A stretch of DNA of 7,954 nt from Actinomycetes bacterium. Lineage in GTDB: Bacteria > Actinomycetota > Acidimicrobiia > Acidimicrobiales > Microtrichaceae. This document shows, one piece after another, positions 1 through 6,350 of the stretch (positions are counted from its first letter, which is position 1; every line of letters begins with the position of its first letter). The stretch lies in contig JAFAFN010000245.1 of NCBI GenBank assembly GCA_023423475.1, positions 1 to 7,954 on the forward strand, in the 5' to 3' direction. The translations under genes and the position numbers were made by a program. The notes under the pieces are model-generated. The model saw only the letters and a list, made by a program, of their open reading frames with translations, did not search any database and was not told where the DNA came from.

Positions 1-12
1 GACGTGCGCGGA

Positions 13-1506
13 TCAGCTGCTCGGGCGGAGGTCGCCGCGCAGGCGCAGCGTGTGCACCGCCGAGACCGGGAGCTGCTCCGGCAGGGTCACCGTGAGCACG
101 CCGTCGTCGACCGAGTGCGAGATCGCACCCTTCACGCCCAGCATCTCGACGGTGCCGACGTGCGCGGCGTCGATGCCGCGCAGCGAGAAGGTCCGACGCC
201 CCGGCGTGTTGATCAGGAACGCGTTGAGCACGTCGTCGGTGTCCCCACCCTTGGTGCCACCACTTCCCGCAGTGAAGCGGACCTCGGTGTTCTCGGAGGT
301 GGTGGTTTGCGCGATCTTCCAGGGTCGGGTGCCGTAGACGGCGGGGGAGTTCACCTTCATCCACTCGCCCAGACCACGCACGGGCACTTGCTGCTCGGCG
401 GGGATGACGCCGTCGGGTCCCGGGCCGATGCCGATGAGCAGGTTGCCGTTCTTCGAGATGATGTCGCAGAAGGTGCGCACCAGCTCGGTGGTGGTGACGA
501 TGTCCTCGGGACGCTCGTTGCGGTTCGCCCCGAAGGAGTGGCCCACGCCACGTGTCGCCTCCCACTTCTTCTCGAGGATGGTCTCGGACTTCGCGTACTC
601 GGGGGTGGTGAAGTCGAAGTGCTTCGCGCCGGGGAACGTCAGGGTCTTCTTGTCCGCGGGGATGAACTTCCAGACGGCTTGGGCGATGTCGCCGGCGGTA
701 CCGGTGAGCGTGTCGGTGACCAGGTTCCTGTTGGTCGACGACTCGATCCAGCGGTCGTTGATGACGCCCTCGTCGACGGTGTTGTAGTAGTGCGCGAACA
801 GCTCGGCGAGGTTGCCGCCGCCGGGCCAGCAGATGTCGTTCCAGAGCACCGACGGCTGGTAGCGGTCGATCAGCTCACGGACGTGGGCGGTCGCGTACTC
901 GCGGTACGCGGCGCTCGACGGGGTGGCGAGGATCGCGTCGGCAGGGCGCTGCATGACGTAGCCGTTGAAGGTCCAGTCGTAGCCGCCGGAGTAGTAGAGG
1001 CCCATGCGCATGCCCTTGTCGCGCACCGACGAGGTCAGGTCGCCGACCAGGTCGCGCTTCGCGATGTAGTTCTTGCGTCCGGGGTTCGGATGGTCGGTCG
1101 GCCAGAGGGGGAATCCCTCGTGGTGCTTCGTGGTGAGCACGACGTAGCGGGCGCCCGCGTCGGCGCACAGCGTCGCGAGCTCGTCGAGGTCGGCGTCCGC
1201 GGAGCGCTCGTCGAACTCCTCGGCGAAGCGGTGGTACGGGAAGTCGGCGCCGTAGGTCGTGCGGTGGTGCTGCTGGGTCGGGCTGCCCTCGACCTGCATC
1301 GTGTTCATGTACCACTCGGCGTACGGGTTGTCGCGCAGCATCGCTCGCGGGCCATGGTGCTGGAGCAGGTCCTGGATGTTCGCGACCTGCGGCGCCCAGC
1401 CGGGCACCGAGTACAGACCCCAGTGCAGGAAGATGCCGAGCTTGGCGTCGTCGTACCACTCGGGCACCTGGTGGGTGCGGACGGAGTCCCAGGTCGGTTC
1501 GAACAT
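13..1506 (-). CDS. GH29 alpha-L-fucosidase, apparently cytoplasmic
   Basis: This is a complete 497-residue protein that would hydrolyse terminal alpha-L-fucose from oligosaccharides by the retaining mechanism of family GH29. Seen: KLGIFLHWG at 22-30, TTKHHEGFPLW at 125-135, GMRMGLYYSGGYDW at 165-178, and SVLWNDICWP at 219-228. In family members such as the Thermotoga enzyme the Asp of the WND motif is the nucleophile, here D224. TPEY (301-304) and the W/G/N-rich stretch at 315-331 are also typical. The acid/base residue varies in the family and I do not assign it. The C-terminal part, about 385-490, looks like the usual beta-sandwich. There is no signal peptide, so it probably acts in the cytoplasm on imported fucosides. 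The start is the only ATG that gives the full family N-terminus; GAGGAG lies at 1517-1522 with a rather long 10-base spacer. No sugar transporter or fucose catabolic gene is adjacent. The family call is firm; the substrate is unknown. Confidence 0.95.
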   Translation of the reverse strand: MFEPTWDSVRTHQVPEWYDDAKLGIFLHWGLYSVPGWAPQVANIQDLLQHHGPRAMLRDNPYAEWYMNTMQVEGSPTQQHHRTTYGADFPYHRFAEEFDERSADADLDELATLCADAGARYVVLTTKHHEGFPLWPTDHPNPGRKNYIAKRDLVGDLTSSVRDKGMRMGLYYSGGYDWTFNGYVMQRPADAILATPSSAAYREYATAHVRELIDRYQPSVLWNDICWPGGGNLAELFAHYYNTVDEGVINDRWIESSTNRNLVTDTLTGTAGDIAQAVWKFIPADKKTLTFPGAKHFDFTTPEYAKSETILEKKWEATRGVGHSFGANRNERPEDIVTTTELVRTFCDIISKNGNLLIGIGPGPDGVIPAEQQVPVRGLGEWMKVNSPAVYGTRPWKIAQTTTSENTEVRFTAGSGGTKGGDTDDVLNAFLINTPGRRTFSLRGIDAAHVGTVEMLGVKGAISHSVDDGVLTVTLPEQLPVSAVHTLRLRGDLRPSS

Positions 1507-1551
1507 GCGAAGTGCGCTCCTCGTAGATCGTTCCCCTTCAGTGTCGGCGCT

Positions 1552-1578
1552 TCGACCGCCTTCGTGAGGGACGGTCGA
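1552..1578. repeat. 7-bp inverted repeat in the fucosidase/DUF1345 divergent promoter region
   Basis: TCGACCG (1552-1558) is repeated inverted as CGGTCGA (1572-1578), with 13 bases between. It sits midway between the two divergent start codons, and its right arm overlaps the candidate -35 box of the DUF1345 gene. This arrangement would suit a dimeric repressor acting on one or both genes. However, TCGA-rich inverted repeats of this size arise often by chance in such GC-rich DNA. No regulator gene is adjacent. I found no convincing promoter for the fucosidase itself in this 126-base gap. Confidence 0.25.
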
Positions 1579-1603
1579 CCACCGCTCCGTCCGGCTCTGG
1601 AAT
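1575..1603 (+). promoter_or_regulatory. candidate housekeeping-type promoter for the DUF1345 gene
   Basis: TCGACC (1575-1580) resembles the TTGACA -35 box, and TGGAAT (1598-1603) resembles the TANNNT -10 box of actinobacterial vegetative sigma factors. The spacer is 17 bases. Transcription would begin near 1610 and give a short leader that includes the ribosome binding site GGAAGGAG (1618-1625). Geometry supports it, but each box is an imperfect match. Confidence 0.4.
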
Positions 1604-1632
1604 CATCGGCGTGGACCGGAAGGAGTGCCGAC

Positions 1633-2364
1633 GTGGCGCAGGAACCAGCCGACGCGGCACCACGGGCCGACGACTCGCAAACCGTCTCTCCGCTCTGCGC
1701 CGATGGGCGCCGAGCACTGGTGGCGATCGTCGCATCGCTGGTCGGTCCGGTGATCGCCGGGATCGTCGTGAGCATCGTCGCGCCGGACAGCCGCGGGACC
1801 CGCGCCGCGTTCGTGCTGCTGGTGCTGCTCGGCTGGAACATCTTCGCCGTGCTCTACGCGACGATGACCGTGCGGAGCTTCTCGCAGACCGACGAGGAGT
1901 TGTTCCGTCGTCAGGTCCAGTACCGCACCGACGCCCGCAGCGAGGTGTGGAAGCGGTTGAACCCGAACGGGGACGGTCCGACCTACGCGATCGAGGCGAC
2001 GGTCGTGGCGTTCGTGGTGGTGCTGGTGCTGCCCCACGTGCAGGCGGTCGACATCAACGCCTGGCTGTTGGTGCCGGTGAGCCTGACCATCCTCCTGAGC
2101 TGCTGGGGGCTGTCGATCGTCAGCTACGCGCTGCACTACGCCGAGAAGGACCACGCGGCGCCCGGACTCGACTTCCCCGGCGAGCGCACGAACGCGTTCG
2201 CCGACTACCTGTACTTCTCGATCGCGGTGGCGACCACGTTCGGTGCGACCGACGTGACGATCTCGACGCCGCGCATGCGGCGTGTCGTGAACCTGCACAC
2301 CGTCGTGACCTTCATCTACAACTCGGTGATCGTCGCCCTGCTCGCCGCGCTCATCATCCGCTGA
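1633..2364 (+). CDS. DUF1345 family integral membrane protein
   Basis: This is a 243-residue membrane protein of the DUF1345 family, whose function is not known to me. I chose the GTG at 1633 because GGAAGGAG (1618-1625) lies 7 bases before it; the frame stays open far upstream, but that part is antisense to the fucosidase. Seen: a soluble N-terminus of about 27 residues; hydrophobic segments at about 28-49, 56-78, 116-134 and 142-168; a short amphipathic/hydrophobic stretch at 190-200; and a last helix at about 218-241. Family-like signatures are YALHYAEKD (165-173), GLDFPGE (178-184), YLYFS (192-196), TDV (206-208), and RR followed by a long terminal helix. The part from 188 onward resembles a channel pore helix, filter and inner helix (TTFGATD, 201-207); see findings. 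It stands alone between divergent and convergent neighbours, and its last 49 bases overlap the opposing sigma factor gene. Family assignment is good; the transport role is inference. Confidence 0.85.
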   Translation: MAQEPADAAPRADDSQTVSPLCADGRRALVAIVASLVGPVIAGIVVSIVAPDSRGTRAAFVLLVLLGWNIFAVLYATMTVRSFSQTDEELFRRQVQYRTDARSEVWKRLNPNGDGPTYAIEATVVAFVVVLVLPHVQAVDINAWLLVPVSLTILLSCWGLSIVSYALHYAEKDHAAPGLDFPGERTNAFADYLYFSIAVATTFGATDVTISTPRMRRVVNLHTVVTFIYNSVIVALLAALIIR

Positions 2365-3593
2365 CGCTCTTCGAGGAGCGCCCGCTCGGGTGACGTGCCC
2401 GCCGCCTCGATCGCCCCGTCGAGCGCACGTCGCGCGCCCTCGAGGTCGCCGGTGGCATCGAGCAGGTCGGCCCGGACGGCGTGGTACAGGTGCACCCGAC
2501 CGACGCGGGTCGGGTCGATCCGGTCCAGGTCGGCCAGCGCCGCGGCCGTGCCGACGACACGCCGGACGACGACCACGCGGTTGAGGGCCACCGCCCCGGA
2601 ACCGGTCAGCGCCAGGAGCGCGTCGTAGTGGCCGAGCAGCTCGACCCAGTCGGTCGCGTCGAAGGTCGCCGCCCGGGCGTGCACCGCGGCGATGGCCGCC
2701 TGGAGCACCAGCGACCGGGCCGACGGGTCCAGGTCCTCGTCCTCGAGCACCGGCAGCAGCGCGTCGAACAGGTCGAGCGCCTGGGAGATGGTGTCGCGGT
2801 CCCAGCGGCCGCGGTCCTGGTGCTCGAGCAGCACCACCGCGCCCGTCGCGTCGAGCCGCGCGGCCCTTCGGGCGTCCTGGAGCAGCTCGAGCGAGAGCAG
2901 TGCCCGCGCGCCGATGTCGTCGGGGAACGTGGCGACCGCTTCGCGGGTCAGCTCGATCGCCTCGCGGCACAGGTCCGTCCGGATGAGGTCGTCGCCCGAG
3001 GTCGCTGCGTAGCCCTCGGTGAAGACGAGTCGCAGGCAGTCGAGCACCGAGGGCAGGCGTTCGCCGACCTTGGACCCCGGCGGGAAGCGCAGCGGGATGC
3101 GGGCGTCGCGGACCTTGGCGCGCGCCCGCTGGACCTGCTTGTGCACGGCGCTCTCGGACATCGTCAGCAGTCGGGCGATCTCGCGGGTGTGCAGGCCGAA
3201 CACGAACCGGAGCGTCATCGCGATCCGGGGCGCCGGCGTGAAGGACGGATGGCAGGTCAGGAAGGCGAGTCGCAGTCGATCGTGGTCGGACCCCTCGTCA
3301 TCGTCGGGTCGTACGGGGCCGTGGCTCGCGTCGAGCTCGAGGCGGGCGCGGCGACCCTCACGGCGGGCGACGTCGATCGCCCGGCGGCGGGCCACGGTGG
3401 TCAGCCACGCTCCTGGCCGGTCCGGCACACCCTGGACCGGCCAGGAGCGCAGGGCTACGGCGAAGGCCTCCGGGACCGACTCCTCGGCGAGCTCGAGGTC
3501 GCGGGTGGTCGCGGCGACCGCGGCGAGCACCCGCGAGTACTCGGCGCGGTGCACGGCGCCGAGGTCGAACCGGGCGGTGTCGTCCGACGTCAC
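2316..3593 (-). CDS. ECF42-type RNA polymerase sigma factor with TPR-like C-terminal extension
   Basis: This is a 425-residue sigma factor of the ECF42 kind (SigJ-like, DUF6596 architecture). It would direct RNA polymerase to a small set of promoters. Seen: sigma region 2 at about 12-80, with the characteristic GVPDRPGAWLTTVARRRAID (55-74); sigma region 4 at about 104-163, including LAFLTCHP (109-116) and the helix-turn-helix LHTREIARLLTMSESAVHKQ (134-153). A long extension follows, with LVFTEGYAAT (189-198), LIRTDLCREAI (203-213), LQAAIAAVHARA (297-308) and VALNRV (335-340). This extension forms TPR-like helices and, as I recall, is needed for activity in studied members. There is no anti-sigma gene. 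GTG 3593 is the first start after the preceding YCII stop, 10 bases upstream; its ribosome binding site is weak, suggesting translational coupling. The last ten or so codons are antisense to the DUF1345 gene end. A proline (P41) lies inside a region-2 helix, which is unusual. Confidence 0.93.
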   Translation of the reverse strand: MTSDDTARFDLGAVHRAEYSRVLAAVAATTRDLELAEESVPEAFAVALRSWPVQGVPDRPGAWLTTVARRRAIDVARREGRRARLELDASHGPVRPDDDEGSDHDRLRLAFLTCHPSFTPAPRIAMTLRFVFGLHTREIARLLTMSESAVHKQVQRARAKVRDARIPLRFPPGSKVGERLPSVLDCLRLVFTEGYAATSGDDLIRTDLCREAIELTREAVATFPDDIGARALLSLELLQDARRAARLDATGAVVLLEHQDRGRWDRDTISQALDLFDALLPVLEDEDLDPSARSLVLQAAIAAVHARAATFDATDWVELLGHYDALLALTGSGAVALNRVVVVRRVVGTAAALADLDRIDPTRVGRVHLYHAVRADLLDATGDLEGARRALDGAIEAAGTSPERALLEERQRMMSAASRATITEL

Positions 3594-3603
3594 CGCGAGC
3601 CGT

Positions 3604-4323
3604 TCAGGCCCCGAGGTCCATGATCGGCCGCAGCTCGACGCCGCCGGCAGGATGCACGGGCACCTTCGCGGCGAGCGCCGCGACCTGTTCGCGGGTGCCG
3701 GCGAGCACGTAGAAGCCGCCCACGATCTCGGAGGTCTCGGCGAAGGGTCCGTCGCCGAGGACGAGCCGACCGTCCCGTTCGCGCAGCGTCGTCGCGGTCG
3801 AGGTCGGGTGGACCGCGCCGGAGGCCACGATCGCGTCGCCGGCGAGCTCGGCGAACGCGGCGTGCTGCGCAGCGCCGTCGGCCCACTGGCCGGCCGCGGG
3901 GTCGTCCTCGACGGTCTCGGGTCCGTGGATCGTGCAGAGCCACATCGCTGGGTCGGCCCGCTCGGAGGGGTCACCCGGTGCGTTCCACTGCACCATCGGC
4001 CGCACCTCGATGCCACCGGAGCGTGCCGTGGGGATCTGACGCGCCAGGTCGATCGCGGCGTCCAGGTCGGCCGCCTCGAGCACGAAGTAGCCGCCGAGCA
4101 CCTCGGTGGTCTCGGCGAACGGGCCGTCGGTGACCAGGGCGCTCCCGGCTCCGGGCCGGACGGTGAACGCGGCGTCGAGCCCCTCGAGGGCTTCGCCGCC
4201 GACGATCGCGTCCGCTGCCAGCTCGCCGAATCGGTCGAAGTCCTCCATGTCGGCGTCGAACTGCGGGTCACCGGGTCCGGTGAGGGTGGTCGGGTCGTCG
4301 TACAACAGGGTCAGGTACTGCAT
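3604..4323 (-). CDS. tandem-domain YCII/DGPF protein, partner gene of the ECF42 sigma factor
   Basis: This is a 239-residue soluble protein made of two YCII-related (DGPF) domains in tandem; the family usually has one domain of about 110-130 residues. Copy one spans about 1-122 with DGPFAET at 66-72, GGYFVLEA at 77-84 and GGIEVRPM at 103-110. Copy two spans about 126-239 with DGPFAET at 191-197, GGFYVLAG at 202-209 and GGVELRPI at 227-234. The domain has a ferredoxin-like fold; YciI has been proposed to be an enzyme, but the job of the sigma-linked members is unknown. ATG 4323 is preceded by GAGGAG (4329-4334) with a 5-base spacer, and the protein begins MQYLTLLYDD, as is usual for the family. 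It is first in a two-gene unit with the ECF42 sigma factor, 10 bases apart. A candidate sigma-type promoter lies at 4359-4385, so the pair may be autoregulated. Confidence 0.92.
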   Translation of the reverse strand: MQYLTLLYDDPTTLTGPGDPQFDADMEDFDRFGELAADAIVGGEALEGLDAAFTVRPGAGSALVTDGPFAETTEVLGGYFVLEAADLDAAIDLARQIPTARSGGIEVRPMVQWNAPGDPSERADPAMWLCTIHGPETVEDDPAAGQWADGAAQHAAFAELAGDAIVASGAVHPTSTATTLRERDGRLVLGDGPFAETSEIVGGFYVLAGTREQVAALAAKVPVHPAGGVELRPIMDLGA

Positions 4324-4358
4324 GGTGGCTCCTCGCCGATGGTCGTGTTCGTGAGGAC

Positions 4359-4385
4359 GACGAACAGCTTCGCCCGAACTGGACA
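4359..4385 (-). promoter_or_regulatory. candidate ECF42-type promoter of the YCII/sigma operon
   Basis: Read on the minus strand, TGTCCA (4385-4380) is followed after 17 bases by CGTC (4362-4359). As I recall, ECF42 sigma factors recognise a TGTCGA -35 element and a CGTC- or CGAC-like -10 element with about this spacing; the -35 here has one mismatch. Transcription would start near 4352, leaving a leader of about 28 bases that contains the GAGGAG ribosome binding site. Position, strand and spacing all fit autoregulation of the operon, but this is inference from a remembered motif and a short match. Confidence 0.4.
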
Positions 4386-4441
4386 CCTTTCGTGCGGCGG
4401 CTCCCTGGGAGGTCGGGCCCACTGCAGCGTGACTGACTATG

Positions 4442-4453
4442 TGACAACCGTCA
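4442..4453. promoter_or_regulatory. small dyad TGAC-N4-GTCA, possible operator
   Basis: TGACAACCGTCA is a short dyad near the middle of the 230-base divergent gap, in its least GC-rich part. Another two TGAC copies lie just before it (4430-4437). A loose -10-like TATCGT (4461-4466) follows on the plus strand, but no -35 box is correctly spaced from it, so I do not call a promoter for the amidohydrolase gene. The dyad could be a regulator site, and it is weak. Confidence 0.2.
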
Positions 4454-4472
4454 TGAGGCGTATCGTGGTCGT

Positions 4473-4504
4473 GTCGACGGCGATCGGGGGACGCGGCCGT
4501 CGAC
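4473..4504. repeat. perfect 9-bp inverted repeat upstream of the amidohydrolase gene
   Basis: GTCGACGGC (4473-4481) is repeated inverted as GCCGTCGAC (4496-4504) across a 14-base spacer. The right arm ends 49 bases before the ATG at 4554. In RNA it would form a 9-bp stem, extended by a T/G wobble (4472/4505), with a G-rich loop. It could be an operator for a dimeric repressor or a leader hairpin of the amidohydrolase message. Which of these applies depends on where transcription starts, and I could not place that. Confidence 0.4.
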
Positions 4505-4553
4505 GGGGGAAGCACAGGACCACGCGTACCTCCACTTCGTGAGGAGCACCGCC

Positions 4554-6272
4554 ATGCACGACCTCGTGATCCGCAACGGCACGGTCTACGACGGCTCGGG
4601 ACGACCCGGACGCATCGCGGACGTCGCGATCGACGGTGACCGCGTCGTCGCCGTGGGCACCGTCGACGAACCCGGACGGCGTGAGATCGACGCGACCGGC
4701 AAGGCCGTCACCCCTGGTTGGGTCGACGTGCACACGCACTACGACGGCCAGGCGACCTGGGACCCGGAGGTCTCGCCGTCGGGCTGGCACGGCGTGACCA
4801 CGGTCGTCATGGGCAACTGCGGCGTGGGGTTCGCCCCGGCCCGCCCCGACGAGCACGACTTCCTGATCCAGCTGATGGAGGGTGTCGAGGACATCCCCGG
4901 CGCGGCGCTCGACGAGGGCATGTCGTGGAACTGGGAGTCCTTCCCCGAGTACCTCGACGAGCTCGAGTCGATGCCTCGTGTACTCGACGTCGCCGCGCTC
5001 CTGCCGCACGGTTCGCTGCGCGCCTACGTGCTGGGTTCCGCCCGTCCGAACGACGAGGCGACCCCGGGCGAGATCGACGAGATGGCCCGACTGGCGAAGG
5101 AGGCCGCCGAGGCCGGTGCCATGGGCGTGTCGACCACCAGGACGATCCTGCACCGCGCCAAGGACGGCGAGCTGGCTGCCGGCACGACGGCTGCGTTCGA
5201 CGAGCTGATCGCCATCGGCTCCGCGCTCGGCGGCACGGGTCACCGTGTCTTCTCGGTCGCGAGCGACATGGCCGACCCGGCGTCCGAGTTCGACTGGATG
5301 CGTCAGATCTCGCTCAACGCCGACATCCCGGTCACCTTCCAGGTGCTGGCGGTCGACTTCGCGCCGCACTGGTGGCGTGACTGGATCGATCGTGCGATGA
5401 CGGCGAACCGCGAAGAGGGTGCGTGGCTCGTCCCGCAGGTCGCCGGCAAGCCGGCGTCGGTCCTGGTCGGCTTCGAGTCGTCGTTCCACCCGTTCGTGCG
5501 CAACCCGGAGTACCGCAAGATCGCCAAGCTGCCCCTCGCCGAGCGCGTCGAGCGGCTGCGCGACCCGGAGGTCAAGGCCGCGATCCTCTCCGCCCAGCCG
5601 ACCGAGGGTGCCCAGGGCCTCGACGCGCTCATGGCAGCCAGCCTGTCGAAGCTGTTCCCGCTGAACGATCCCCCGAACTACGAGCCCGACCCGGCGACGA
5701 GCGTCGCGTCGGTCGCCGAGCGCGAGGGTCGTGACCCGATGGAGGTCACCTACGAGCTGATGCTCCAGCGCGACGGCAAGGAGCTGCTCTACCTGCCGAT
5801 GCTCGGCTACGTGAACGGCGGTCTCGACGACATCGGCGAGATGCTGCGTCACCCGGGCACGGTGCTCGGTCTCGGTGACGGCGGTGCGCACTGCGGCGTG
5901 CTGTGCGACGCCAGCCTGCCGACGTTCATGCTGACGCACTGGGCCCGTGATCGCGAGCGTGGCGACACGCTGTCGGTCGAAGAGGTCGTGCACCACCAGA
6001 CGCGTCGCACCGCGATGCTCTACGGCTTCGCCGACCGTGGCCTGCTCGAGCCCGGCTACCTGGCGGACCTCAACGTCATCGACCTCGACGAGCTGCAGCT
6101 CGAGGCACCCGAGATGGCCTACGACCTGCCGGCCGGCGGCAAGCGCCTGATCCAGCGTGCGAAGGGCTACGAGGCGACCGTGAAGTCCGGCGTGGTCGTG
6201 CGGGAGAAGGACGTCGCGACGGGGGAGCTTCCCGGCAAGCTGCTTCGGGGGGCCCAGCCCGCGCCGGCCTGA
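4554..6272 (+). CDS. amidohydrolase family 3 protein, N-acyl-D-amino-acid deacylase-like
   Basis: This is a 572-residue metal-dependent hydrolase related to D-aminoacylases, which cleave N-acyl-D-amino acids to the free D-amino acid and a carboxylate. Seen: the N-terminal beta-sandwich strand [13 protein letters not shown] (4-16); the metal-site motif DVHTHYDGQ (58-66, H60 and H62); [10 protein letters not shown] (86-95), whose C89 matches the metal-bridging cysteine of D-aminoacylases; GDGGAH (441-446), with D442 in place of the catalytic aspartate; and a C-terminal return to the sandwich with [12 protein letters not shown] (501-512) and KSGVVV (544-549). The mid-barrel histidines are not obvious: the strand that should carry one reads VTFQVL (260-265). 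The substrate may therefore differ from classical D-aminoacylase. ATG 4554 follows GAGGAG (4541-4546) with a 7-base spacer; an in-frame GTG at 4539 overlaps that ribosome binding site and is unlikely. No signal peptide, so cytoplasmic. It is apparently monocistronic and is followed by a long hairpin. Confidence 0.9.
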   Translation: MHDLVIRNGTVYDGSGRPGRIADVAIDGDRVVAVGTVDEPGRREIDATGKAVTPGWVDVHTHYDGQATWDPEVSPSGWHGVTTVVMGNCGVGFAPARPDEHDFLIQLMEGVEDIPGAALDEGMSWNWESFPEYLDELESMPRVLDVAALLPHGSLRAYVLGSARPNDEATPGEIDEMARLAKEAAEAGAMGVSTTRTILHRAKDGELAAGTTAAFDELIAIGSALGGTGHRVFSVASDMADPASEFDWMRQISLNADIPVTFQVLAVDFAPHWWRDWIDRAMTANREEGAWLVPQVAGKPASVLVGFESSFHPFVRNPEYRKIAKLPLAERVERLRDPEVKAAILSAQPTEGAQGLDALMAASLSKLFPLNDPPNYEPDPATSVASVAEREGRDPMEVTYELMLQRDGKELLYLPMLGYVNGGLDDIGEMLRHPGTVLGLGDGGAHCGVLCDASLPTFMLTHWARDRERGDTLSVEEVVHHQTRRTAMLYGFADRGLLEPGYLADLNVIDLDELQLEAPEMAYDLPAGGKRLIQRAKGYEATVKSGVVVREKDVATGELPGKLLRGAQPAPA

Positions 6273-6283
6273 GGCAGCAACAC

Positions 6284-6335
6284 CGAGATCCTCTCCGTTT
6301 TCGATGTGATCACGTCGAAGATGGGGAGGAATTCG
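6284..6335 (+). terminator. long imperfect hairpin after the amidohydrolase gene, probable 3'-end structure
   Basis: Bases 6289-6307 pair with 6312-6330 without interruption: 15 Watson-Crick pairs and 4 G/T wobbles, closed by the loop GATC (6308-6311). After one A/A mismatch, 6284-6287 pair with 6332-6335, giving 23 pairs in all. The wobbles become A/C mismatches in the opposite strand's RNA, so the structure is much stronger in the amidohydrolase transcript. It starts 12 bases past the stop codon and ends 15 bases before the converging lipoprotein gene's stop. No T-run follows, so it is not a canonical intrinsic terminator. It may be a U-less terminator or an mRNA 3' stabiliser, and possibly also insulates the convergent genes. 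Confidence 0.6.
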
Positions 6336-6350
6336 TGGTGATGGGGGTCG

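Noticed and set aside
4..1632. Very long plus-strand open frame running into the DUF1345 gene, opposite the fucosidase
   Set aside because: It is antisense to a well-conserved GH29 gene, has low-complexity Arg/Gly/Val-rich composition typical of GC-rich shadow frames, and the real start at 1633 has its own ribosome binding site.
2365..2380. CGCTC/GAGCG hairpin directly after the DUF1345 stop as a terminator
   Set aside because: The stem is only 5 bp plus a wobble, has no T-run, and lies in conserved sigma factor codons, so it is probably coincidental.
1603..2970. 455-codon minus-strand open frame spanning the DUF1345 and sigma factor genes
   Set aside because: It conflicts with two recognisable genes and its translation is an Arg/Ala/Gly-rich shadow without domain features.
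4472..4501. TGTCGA on the plus strand with a downstream CGTC as a second ECF42 promoter, for the amidohydrolase
   Set aside because: The spacing between the two boxes is 20 bases, not 16-17, and TGTCGA here is part of the inverted repeat.
4539..4553. GTG at 4539 as start of the amidohydrolase
   Set aside because: It overlaps the GTGAGGAG ribosome binding site that serves the ATG at 4554, and the family N-terminus starts at that ATG.
4437..5996. 519-codon minus-strand open frame opposite the amidohydrolase
   Set aside because: The plus-strand protein is a clear family member. The antisense frame is rich in Arg, Val and His with no recognisable domain, as expected from GC-rich codon bias.
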